NCBI GenBank assembly: GCA_020720525.1
Contig: DYON01000133.1
Span: forward strand, 1 to 7,243
Source of the DNA: Acetofilamentum sp.
Lineage (GTDB): Bacteria > Bacteroidota > Bacteroidia > Bacteroidales > DTU049
Direction of reading: 5' to 3'
DNA: 7,243 bases
The notes below the pieces were generated by a model. The model had not been told where the DNA came from and ran no database searches. It was given only the letters and a program-made list of their open reading frames with translations. Shown piece after piece: positions 1-7,157 of this stretch; positions within the stretch are counted from its first letter, which is position 1, and each line of letters opens with the position of its first letter. The position numbers and the translations under genes were made by a program.

Positions 1-2713
1 CCGTAGGAACGGTAACGCCGCTTGTGGTTGCAAAAGTTACTTGCGAACCGTAAGTGGTTCCGTTTGCATTTGTGGCATAAGCACGTACGTAATAGGTTGT
101 GCTTGCCGTAAGTCCGGTCAGCGAGCTTGTAAATGAGCCGGTTCCGCTTCCGTCAACGGTTTTGCTGTTTGCGGTGGTCGGTGTTCCGGTGGTGTTCCAG
201 CAAACGCCGCGTGCAGTAACTGCTGAGCCTCCGTCTGAGGTAACGTTTCCGCCGCTTGTTGCGGTCGTTGTGCCGATAGATGTTGCTGCTGTTGTTGTAA
301 CAGTTGCCGTTGTGGTTGCCGCTGTGGTTATCGAAACATTGTCCACATACCAATAATCTACCTGATATAAATTTCCTTCAACTGCGAAAGCGAAATAAGT
401 TGTGGTGCCTGTAAAATTGAAATTGATGGTTTGTGTTGCGCTTGAAGTTGCATTTGAGGCGGATGCTTTTGTCCACAAATCCGTCCAAGTGGTTCCGTTG
501 TTCGACATTTTTACTTTGAGAGTTGCACCTGTCCCGTAATCGTCAAATTGATATTTGAACGTGAATGTGCCTGCACCTGATGCGGGAGTCGTAATTGCCG
601 GTGTTTTCAAAAGTGTAGTTCCGGGGTTCACTTGTTGGTAGGTCATTTTCATTTCATACGCTGCGCCGCCGGCATTTGCTGTGTTTGAAACACTCCAACG
701 GTCAGTCAGACCGGTTCCCGTTCCGCTTTGTGTCCAGCTTGCAGGAAAGGTAGATGCGTTAAAGTTTTCGGTAAACGGAATTGTAAACGAAACCGGATTT
801 GCCGAAGTCGTAAAGGTCATGTTTGAACCATAAGTGGTTCCGCCTGTGCTGACTGCTTTTACTCTGTAATTGTATGTGGTATTGGCAGTTAAACCTGTTA
901 TTGAGGCTGAAACGGCGGAAGCGGTTGTTCCTGTTACGGAGTTGGGTGTTGCGTTTACCGTAGAACCGTAGCTTGTGGTTAATCCGTATTCATAAGTAAC
1001 TGTTGTCGTTGAATTGTTTGCATTTACTGAACCGTTCAAAGTTGCGCCTGTTGTTGAGATGCTTGATGCCGCACTTGTGCTTGCTGTCGGGGCTGAGGGT
1101 GCGGTTCCGCCGCCCATGAACGCGAAACTGATTTCTTTTGTGCTTGAATTATAAGTGATTGCAGTTATGGGTTTGTTTGTTGCCGCACCTGCCCACGATT
1201 TCATCCAAGGGGTTGTTGCATCGGTGAATGATGTTTTATTTCCGGTTCCGGGATACGGACATCCGCCTGAATTGATTGAACCATAAGCGGTTGCCGTAGA
1301 TGAGGTTGTTACATTTGCAGTTGCACTTGCACAAACCGGATACACTCTTTGAGGTGCTTTTGTGTTGATATTGTTCGAATTATAATACGTCATCACATCT
1401 TTGTGGATGTGATAAATCATCAAACCGTTGCCGGGTAAAGCCGAATCAAAACTTACTTTTTGTCGGTTTTCCAATAAGAAATATTCGCCAGATGTTGTGG
1501 TGGCAATTTTGTATATTGTTTTATTTTGCTCTACATTTCCCATAACGATTGTCGAAGCGGCGCTTAAAGTAACGGGACTTACCCATCCTAACTGCACTTT
1601 CGAGAATGCGCCGTGGTGTGCCGGTTTTGAGCCTGACGGTGAGCCGTTGTATGAGCCGGAATCCATGATGTCCCACTGTCCGCATCCGTTAAATTGTCCG
1701 CCGGTAGTGTAGTCCGTGTCATAATAATCGGGTAAACCCAAATTATGTCCGAACTCGTGGCACATTACACCAATAGTTGCTATTCCTGTTCCTGATTTTT
1801 CAGGCTGGCAAGTGTAAGCATCTACGGTTTTTCCGTCTTTTACAACGTTGAAACCGCCATCGCTCAAACTCCAATTGTGAGACCAAATATCGTTCGTGCT
1901 GCCGGTTTCCTCTTGTCCCGCACCTTGGTGGATAACGGCAACGCCATCCACATACCCGTTTCCGTCGTTATCAAAATCGGCGAAATTTACGCCGGCTGCA
2001 TCGGCTGCATTCACGGCATCGCGCACAAATTCAGCCCATTTTGCATCCGGTCCGTAGTAATTATGATTATTAGGAACTGTAACCCAAGCGGTTACGGTCG
2101 TTACGATTGTTAATTGTCCGTACGAAACTTCGTAGTAATAATCTTTAAAACTACCTGTTCCGTTGTAGTTCGCTTGATTCATGTAATTGTCGAAATTCGC
2201 TTGCGTGTAGGTTGTGGATGAACCGGTAAAATTAGCTAAAATCATCAGCAATTTTCTGTTGCCGGTGGTAGGAAATCCGCCCATTTTTGCTTCGTTCGGT
2301 TTCCCGATTGACGAAGATTCTCTGAAATTTTTAACTTGTTTTTCTGAGAATGAAATGTTTTTGTCGGCAAATCTTGCAAGAAATGCGTTCTCTTTCGCAG
2401 TTCTTTTGTTGATTTCATTTGCTTTGATACCGGACGAAACCATTTCGCCGGAACTGTTTACAGTTGCATAATGCAGTTCGCCTGCATCGTTTCTGTGCAA
2501 TTTGTAACCGTCGGCAGTTGTAAACCAGTTGATGACAGCATCACCTTTTAAATACACATCCAGATACGAACCGTCCGGTTGTTGATAGTTTATTACATTC
2601 GGAGATGCCTGCGCACCTGTTCCGTAAAATACGGGGAGTGATTGACTGAATGCAGTTAATGTCGTAACTGCAAAAACGATTGCCAGAAGCAAAGACTTGT
2701 TTAATTTATTCAT
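1..2713 (-). CDS. Secreted M6 family (immune inhibitor A-like) zinc metalloprotease with Fn3 and jelly-roll C-terminal modules; 3' end cut by the window edge
   Basis: An extracellular zinc endopeptidase by family. The frame opens with ATG at 2713-2711 and stays open for 904 codons to the left edge, so the C-terminus is missing. Residues 1 to about 23 form a Sec signal peptide (MNKLNK, a hydrophobic LLLAIVFAV core, then TAFSQ). Residues about 24-150 resemble the pro-region of the family. The catalytic domain starts near the strand RKLLMILANF and holds a DxDxDG calcium-loop-like stretch (D246, D248, D250, G251), the zinc motif HEFGHNLGLPDYYD (H319, E320, H323, third ligand D329) and a Met-turn candidate (WDIMDSGSYNG, M350). 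The domain runs to about residue 530 (WMKSWAG, NKPITAI). Then come an Fn3-like domain (535-634), a choice-of-anchor J/MAM-like jelly roll (640-797, starting FTENFNASTFPASW), a Thr-rich linker (797-822) and a second Fn3-like domain with RGVCWNT (R835) and YYVRAYATN. All catalytic residues are intact, so it should be active. Substrate is unknown. A T9SS sorting domain beyond position 1 is likely but unseen. No Shine-Dalgarno precedes the ATG, as is normal in Bacteroidota. Confidence 0.93.
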   Translation of the reverse strand, partial: MNKLNKSLLLAIVFAVTTLTAFSQSLPVFYGTGAQASPNVINYQQPDGSYLDVYLKGDAVINWFTTADGYKLHRNDAGELHYATVNSSGEMVSSGIKANEINKRTAKENAFLARFADKNISFSEKQVKNFRESSSIGKPNEAKMGGFPTTGNRKLLMILANFTGSSTTYTQANFDNYMNQANYNGTGSFKDYYYEVSYGQLTIVTTVTAWVTVPNNHNYYGPDAKWAEFVRDAVNAADAAGVNFADFDNDGNGYVDGVAVIHQGAGQEETGSTNDIWSHNWSLSDGGFNVVKDGKTVDAYTCQPEKSGTGIATIGVMCHEFGHNLGLPDYYDTDYTTGGQFNGCGQWDIMDSGSYNGSPSGSKPAHHGAFSKVQLGWVSPVTLSAASTIVMGNVEQNKTIYKIATTTSGEYFLLENRQKVSFDSALPGNGLMIYHIHKDVMTYYNSNNINTKAPQRVYPVCASATANVTTSSTATAYGSINSGGCPYPGTGNKTSFTDATTPWMKSWAGAATNKPITAITYNSSTKEISFAFMGGGTAPSAPTASTSAASSISTTGATLNGSVNANNSTTTVTYEYGLTTSYGSTVNATPNSVTGTTASAVSASITGLTANTTYNYRVKAVSTGGTTYGSNMTFTTSANPVSFTIPFTENFNASTFPASWTQSGTGTGLTDRWSVSNTANAGGAAYEMKMTYQQVNPGTTLLKTPAITTPASGAGTFTFKYQFDDYGTGATLKVKMSNNGTTWTDLWTKASASNATSSATQTINFNFTGTTTYFAFAVEGNLYQVDYWYVDNVSITTAATTTATVTTTAATSIGTTTATSGGNVTSDGGSAVTARGVCWNTTGTPTTANSKTVDGSGTGSFTSSLTGLTASTTYYVRAYATNANGTTYGSQVTFATTSGVTVPT

Positions 2714-2858
2714 GGTGAAATGTTATTGAAAATTCAACGAAAAACACGGCGTAAATTTACAAATTTTTTTAATTCTATACATTGATTGCTGAATATTTTT
2801 ATTTGCAAAACCGAAATTAAGAAAAAATTACTAAAAGTCGGATTAAAAACAGAATACG
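2714..2858. other. AT-rich spacer between the two minus-strand genes
   Basis: This 145-bp spacer separates the stop of the ELWxxDGT gene from the start of the metalloprotease. It is very AT-rich, with several A or T runs. I see no coding signal, no GC-rich hairpin followed by a T run, and so no convincing intrinsic terminator. The only pairing noted is a weak CCGA (2811-2814) with TCGG (2838-2841). The length is enough for a separate promoter for the metalloprotease gene. Confidence 0.6.
2752..2759 (-). promoter_or_regulatory. Possible Bacteroidota-type -7 element for the metalloprotease gene
   Basis: On the minus strand the sequence reads G-TAAATTTA-C, about 38 bp upstream of the metalloprotease ATG. 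This resembles the Bacteroidota -7 consensus TAnnTTTG, with the last base different. I found no clear TTG at the expected -33 distance, where the DNA is an A/T run. The octamer is its own reverse complement and the region is AT-rich, so a chance match is quite possible. Confidence 0.3.
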
Positions 2859-5800
2859 TTATTTTGAAATAACCAATTTTTTTACTGTCGAAGAGTCGGT
2901 GCCTTGAATTTTCAGCAGATAAATACCTTCGCTTAAATCTGATATATTCAAAGTAATTGTATGCAAATTAGGTTCAATTTTTATGGTTTTGACTATTTTT
3001 CCGGATAGTTCCGAAATTTCAATACCTGAGATTGCAAAAACATCACAAATTATTGTAAATGAGTTTTTTGCAGGGTTTGGATAAAGTAATAGTTTCATGT
3101 TTTCTGCATCCGAAATTGCACTGCTTTGAGTATCAGCGTATTTTTCTTCCCCGTAGATTGTTGTTAAAGCATTTGTTGCAAATGCTCTGACATAGATGCG
3201 AGACCATTCCGGAAAAAACTCAGTTTGCGAAAAACGTCCGAAACCGAAATCCGCCGGAATCACGTTGTCAGATATTTGCGGGTTTCCTGCTGTATTCCAA
3301 CAAAATCCGCGTTGAAGTTCGGGGTCGCCGCCAGTGTTTGTAACTGTTCCGTCCAACTGAATTTTGTTAAACTCAATATAAGTTACCGCATCTGTTTGAA
3401 CCACAGGAGCTATGGGCAAAATAGTGATTAACCCGTTTTCTGTAAAAAAATCGTAGTTTTCGTCAGTTCCGCCGAAAAATTCGATGGCATATTCGCCCAT
3501 ATCGGATGAATTTGTTGCGGTCGTACTTAATGTCGGGAGTTCGTCAATGTCGGATATTAAGTCGCCGTCTTCCAATCCTAAATAATTGATTGTGAACTCA
3601 TTAGGTAAGTTTACGGCTTGATAATCATAAGTCAAAGTATCTGTCCAAAGATGCAAAATACGCTTTGCGATGGTGATGTTAAAAATGTCTTCGGCAAATT
3701 CTGAATTGTTGTCATCCGCAACAAGTTTCACATCAAAGCTTTGCACTTCTGTCGGTTGTCCGGAAAATGTGCGTGTTTCAGAACTGAAAATCAACCAATT
3801 CGGCAACGGATTTCCGTCTGCTAAGGTTGCCGTGTAGGTCAAAATGTCCGAATCTGCATCCGTAAATGTGGCTTCATCGAATGTAAACACAAAATCCTTT
3901 TTGTATGAGCCGCTTTGGTCTTCGAGGGGCAGGTTCAAAACGGGTGCATTGTTGATGTCCGTTACTTCAAAATTAAATTCAACGTAGGAGTTACACCCAA
4001 AAGTATTCGATACAAATATCTGAATTACAGCGCTTCCGCTTGCTCCGAACATTGGATTTAAACTAAGTTGAAAATCGGTTTCGGTATTTGAAATTGAGAT
4101 ATTTTCCAAGGGAATTAAATCGTGGTTTGAAGAAAAAATATCAATCGTTAAATTTTCGGGCAATGTAAGTTCGTCCGTAATTGTAAAATCAATGAGTGCA
4201 GATTCGTTTTCTAAAATTGTAACATCCAAAATATCAGATATTTGCGGGCTTGGCAATATTGTATAAGATTGATTGCAAAAAGGTTCGCCGTTGATAGGCG
4301 GATTTGTTGAGGATATTCTGATTTTGTAATTTTCGCTATACTCAAAATTCTCGGGAATAACACCTGTAATTGTCTGAAATTCAGCACTTGACGTAGCTAA
4401 ACTTCCAATAACTGTTGTAGTTGTAAAATCGCCGTTTTCGTCGGAAAGTTCGAGGTTAAACTCATTGTCGTTTTCAAAATTTCTGTAAGAACTGAACTCA
4501 GCTGAAATTTCGTTACCCGCACAAAAGGTATTTTGTTCAGAGAATAAGATAAATATCTCGTTTTCAGGTGTAAACGTCCAAAGTTCAGTTCCTGAGCTTT
4601 GTTGGTTTGCCGAAAAGAAAATGCCGAAATCGGTCGAAACTAAATTTTGAGGTTCAACAGATGAAACTCCGGGTTCGTAATCTTCCGGCAGGTAAGTGTA
4701 ACACTGAAATCCGTTTGTAAACCAAATTTCGTTTCCCGAAGAGCCATTGTCGGCAACGAAATACAACAAGTTATTGTGTATCAGAAAATTATGCGGGTTT
4801 GAACTTGAACTGCCCGAATTTATATCGTAAAAAAGCTCGGAGGGATGAGTCGCTTTTTCAAAATTGTAAACCTCGTATCCTGTCGAACCGTTGTCGGCGG
4901 AGAGAAACAAACCGAAGGTGTAAGCAATTAAGTTTGAAGGATTTGAAGACCCGTATGGGTTAATATCTGTCTCTAATTCTGTGGTTTCCGGTGTTCCTTC
5001 CGAAATCCAAAGTTCCGTTCCCGAAATTCCGTCATCTGCCGAGAAAAACAACATATCTTCATAAACCGTTAAATATGAGGGCATTGAACTTCCGGAAGGG
5101 TTTAGGTCTTTGAAAAGGAAAGTTCCGATTTCGGTGCCGTCCGAAACGTATAATTCGGTGCCGTAAGCATCGCTGAAAGCACTGAAATACAGTTTGTTCT
5201 CAAAAACACAGAGGTGTTGCGGCGACGAAGATTCTACTCCCGAAACCAAATCCGCGACAAGCACTGTGCCGAGGTCTGTACCGTCTGTTTTCCAAAGTTC
5301 TTCGCCGTGCGTGCCGTCGTTTGCCGTAAAATAAATTTCGCCGTTAAATTCGGTTAGAAATTTTGGTTCAGAACCTAAAAATCCGTTGTAAATATCAAAA
5401 ATTAAGGACGTTCCGGGTTCCGTTCCGTCTGTTTTCCAAAGCTCGATTCCTTTTACGCCGTTGTTTGCCGTAAAGTAAACTAAGTTATTTACAGTCAAAA
5501 ATTTAGATGGTTCTGACGATAAATTTCCGGCTCGAATGTTTTTCAAAATCGCCGTTCCGGTTTCGGTGCCGTCGCTCAACCAAATTTCTCGTCCGTTAAT
5601 TCCGTCGTCGGCAGCAAAAATGACCTTGCCGTTTAAGCTTACAAAATTATCCGGATACGATGAAAATCCGCTGTTGTTCAAGTCTTTAACTATTTCAATA
5701 TTTCCGACTGTTCCGTCGGTTTTCCAAATTTCGCGACCGATAATGTTGTCGTTTGCAACAAAAAATAATTCGGATGAATTTACAATGAAATTATCGGGCG

Positions 5801-7061
5801 ATGCGGAGGGCGTTCCGGAAGCGATATCCGCCAAAAGCTCTGTACCTGAATCAGTTCCGTCCGAAAGCCAAAGTTCGTTACCGTTTGCGGGCCTGCCGGC
5901 AGAGAAGTATAAATTTCCGTTAAATTCGATAAAATTACTCGGATATGAGCTTTGAAATCCGGTGTAAATATCCTTAAGTAAATGAGTTCCGCCGGTCGTT
6001 CCGTCGCTTATCCAAAGTTCTGTACCGTTGATATTGTCATTTGCTCTAAAAAACACGGAAGTCCCGATTTGCAAAAATCCGGTCGGATAAGACGCACCTG
6101 AGCCGACATTAATATCCGCCAAAAGTTCTATGGTCGTGCCATCGCTTTTCCAAAATTCAGTTCCTATAAGTCCGTCATCTGCTGCAAAATACAGAATTCC
6201 GTCCGACAAATAAATGTCTGAAGGATTTGACGAAGATTCACCCGCATTGATGTCGAACAAATTTACAGTTCCGGCACCCGAACCGTCTGAAAACCAAAGC
6301 TCTTTCCCGATTGTGCCGTCATCTGCCGAAAAATAAATTCCCGTTCCGGAGGAATAGCATAAATATTCGGGAGACGACGAATCCAAACCGGGGTTTAGGT
6401 CTTTAACAAGCGTGGTGCCTGCTGATGTGCCGTTGCTTTTCCAAAGTTCGGCTCCGTTGGTGTAATTGTTTGCCTGAAAATAGACTTCGCCTTCAACATC
6501 AATCAGATACGAAGGAAACGAACCTTCCGAACCCGAAAAAATGTCCTTAACTAAAACCGTTCCGGCTGTTGTTCCGTTGGATTTCCAAAGCTCTACGCCT
6601 GTTGCGCCGTCATCAGCGGCAAAGTAAAGGTAATTGTTGTGGATGTTTGTCAAGTTGAACGGACTCGAACCGGTTGCTCCGGGAAAAATATCTTTTACCA
6701 TTACGGTTCCGGATTCTGTTCCGTCTGTGCTCCACAGCTCCGTGCCGCTTTTTCCGTCGTCGGCAACGAAGTAAATTTTACCGTTCATAAGCACAAAATC
6801 AGACGGTAACGAAGATGCCGAACCCGGATTTATATCTTTCACTAAATACGTTCCGTTAGCGGTTCCGTCCGTTCGCCAAAGCTCGTATCCGAAAGTTCCG
6901 TCTGAGGCTGAAAAATATACAACATTGTTAAAACTAATCAGTTGCAAGGGCGAAGACGATTCAGAACCGGCAATTTGGTTGATATCTTTAAACAACGAAA
7001 TTTGCGCAAAAACACTCACTGCGCAAAAACTCAGAATTAGAGCAGATATAACTTTTTTCAT
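2859..7061 (-). CDS. Large secreted ELWxxDGT repeat protein with adhesin-type modules and a T9SS type A C-terminal sorting domain
   Basis: A complete 1400-residue surface or secreted protein of unknown specific function. Residues 1-20 are a Sec signal peptide (MKK, hydrophobic core, VFAQ). Residues about 22-838 contain 17 tandem ELWxxDGT units. Next come an Ig-like module (about 840-935; C847 and C929 could form a disulfide), a second beta-sandwich (936-1037; C1023), a cadherin-like/He_PIG-type module (1039-1132; FTDADSDILTYTATLADG, LPNWL, FSGQP), an MBG-like module (1134-1217; LTYDY, GEYAIEFFGGTDENYDF, GLITILP) and an Fn3-like module (1218-1312; RGFCWN from R1251, YVRAFATN). The T9SS type A sorting domain occupies about 1318-1400 (LLLYPNPAKNSF with PNP at 1328-1330, then LSEGIYLLKIQG and a KKLVISK end). 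By family knowledge this signal directs passage across the outer membrane, after which it is removed and the protein released or anchored. The start follows from the signal peptide; the upstream DNA has no Shine-Dalgarno. No catalytic motif is visible, so an adhesive, structural or binding role is inferred. Confidence 0.95.
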   Translation of the reverse strand: MKKVISALILSFCAVSVFAQISLFKDINQIAGSESSSPLQLISFNNVVYFSASDGTFGYELWRTDGTANGTYLVKDINPGSASSLPSDFVLMNGKIYFVADDGKSGTELWSTDGTESGTVMVKDIFPGATGSSPFNLTNIHNNYLYFAADDGATGVELWKSNGTTAGTVLVKDIFSGSEGSFPSYLIDVEGEVYFQANNYTNGAELWKSNGTSAGTTLVKDLNPGLDSSSPEYLCYSSGTGIYFSADDGTIGKELWFSDGSGAGTVNLFDINAGESSSNPSDIYLSDGILYFAADDGLIGTEFWKSDGTTIELLADINVGSGASYPTGFLQIGTSVFFRANDNINGTELWISDGTTGGTHLLKDIYTGFQSSYPSNFIEFNGNLYFSAGRPANGNELWLSDGTDSGTELLADIASGTPSASPDNFIVNSSELFFVANDNIIGREIWKTDGTVGNIEIVKDLNNSGFSSYPDNFVSLNGKVIFAADDGINGREIWLSDGTETGTAILKNIRAGNLSSEPSKFLTVNNLVYFTANNGVKGIELWKTDGTEPGTSLIFDIYNGFLGSEPKFLTEFNGEIYFTANDGTHGEELWKTDGTDLGTVLVADLVSGVESSSPQHLCVFENKLYFSAFSDAYGTELYVSDGTEIGTFLFKDLNPSGSSMPSYLTVYEDMLFFSADDGISGTELWISEGTPETTELETDINPYGSSNPSNLIAYTFGLFLSADNGSTGYEVYNFEKATHPSELFYDINSGSSSSNPHNFLIHNNLLYFVADNGSSGNEIWFTNGFQCYTYLPEDYEPGVSSVEPQNLVSTDFGIFFSANQQSSGTELWTFTPENEIFILFSEQNTFCAGNEISAEFSSYRNFENDNEFNLELSDENGDFTTTTVIGSLATSSAEFQTITGVIPENFEYSENYKIRISSTNPPINGEPFCNQSYTILPSPQISDILDVTILENESALIDFTITDELTLPENLTIDIFSSNHDLIPLENISISNTETDFQLSLNPMFGASGSAVIQIFVSNTFGCNSYVEFNFEVTDINNAPVLNLPLEDQSGSYKKDFVFTFDEATFTDADSDILTYTATLADGNPLPNWLIFSSETRTFSGQPTEVQSFDVKLVADDNNSEFAEDIFNITIAKRILHLWTDTLTYDYQAVNLPNEFTINYLGLEDGDLISDIDELPTLSTTATNSSDMGEYAIEFFGGTDENYDFFTENGLITILPIAPVVQTDAVTYIEFNKIQLDGTVTNTGGDPELQRGFCWNTAGNPQISDNVIPADFGFGRFSQTEFFPEWSRIYVRAFATNALTTIYGEEKYADTQSSAISDAENMKLLLYPNPAKNSFTIICDVFAISGIEISELSGKIVKTIKIEPNLHTITLNISDLSEGIYLLKIQGTDSSTVKKLVISK
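4566..6998 (-). repeat. Array of 17 tandem ELWxxDGT coding repeats, about 48 residues (144 bp) each
   Basis: The idealised unit is KDINPG-SSxPxxL-xxxNGxLYFxADDG-xxGxELWxSDGT-xxGTxLV. The W (or Y) of ELW falls at residues 62, 110, 159, 207, 256, 304, 350, 398, 446, 494, 542, 590, 638, 685, 732, 780 and 828. Spacing is 46-49 residues, mostly 48. Units 13 and 15 have Y for W, unit 15 has lost DGT (EVYNFEKAT), unit 16 has TNG in place of DGT, and unit 17 ends as ELWTFTPEN. At DNA level the recurring plus-strand core is close to CCGTC-n-G-n-TTTCCAAA, but units are well diverged, so this is an old array and not a fresh duplication. A beta-propeller-like fold is inferred from the unit length and the YF...ELW strand pattern. 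Confidence 0.92.
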
Positions 7062-7107
7062 ATCGAATGATTTTGTAAAACGATTATTTTCATTGGTTTG
7101 TGTGAAG

Positions 7108-7127
7108 CACGGATTTGGAAATCCGTG
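7108..7127. repeat. Perfect 9-bp inverted repeat, REP-like palindrome
   Basis: The arms CACGGATTT (7108-7116) and AAATCCGTG (7119-7127) pair perfectly around a GG spacer. The stem can be extended outward by a G-T wobble (7107 with 7128) and an A-T pair (7106 with 7129). There is no T run on either side, so it does not look like an intrinsic terminator. It lies 47-66 bp upstream of the large gene's start, probably in its 5' untranslated region. It could be a dispersed REP-like element, an operator for a dimeric regulator, or an mRNA hairpin. The window alone cannot separate these. Confidence 0.6.
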
Positions 7128-7149
7128 TTACATGGGTGTTTAATCTTTG

Positions 7150-7157
7150 AAAATTTA
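7150..7157 (-). promoter_or_regulatory. Possible Bacteroidota-type -7 element for the ELWxxDGT gene
   Basis: The minus strand reads TAAATTTT-C about 89 bp upstream of the start codon, a loose match to TAnnTTTG. If real, the mRNA would have a 5' leader of about 80 nt containing the palindrome at 7108-7127. No convincing -33 TTG was found, and such octamers are common in AT-rich DNA. Confidence 0.22.

Noticed and set aside
99..356. Short open frames on both strands at 99-356 and 153-353
   Set aside because: They overlap the Fn3-like and Thr-rich segment of the metalloprotease. Their Val/Ala-rich or Asn/Arg-rich products are what out-of-frame reading of ACA/ACC/GTT repeats gives.
1428..2471. 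Plus-strand open frames at 1428-1712, 1877-2113 and 2214-2471 over the metalloprotease gene
   Set aside because: They lie antisense to a continuous minus-strand frame encoding an intact M6 catalytic domain; their translations show no recognisable domain.
2811..2841. CCGA...TCGG pairing in the spacer as a terminator for the large gene
   Set aside because: Only four base pairs around a loop of more than 20 nt; not a credible hairpin.
5536..5955. 139-codon plus-strand open frame, plus smaller ones at 3225-3431 and 6925-7143
   Set aside because: They are antisense to the ELWxxDGT gene. The longest follows the 144-bp repeat period (recurring SVPS-like and ISRP segments), so it is a shadow of the array.
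4566..6998. DNA periodicity as a possible CRISPR array or non-coding satellite
   Set aside because: The period is about 144 bp, units are diverged, and the reading frame is intact throughout. The periodicity is fully explained by coding repeats.
7108..7127. Palindrome as an intrinsic terminator of an upstream gene
   Set aside because: The stem is not GC-rich and no T run follows it on either strand.
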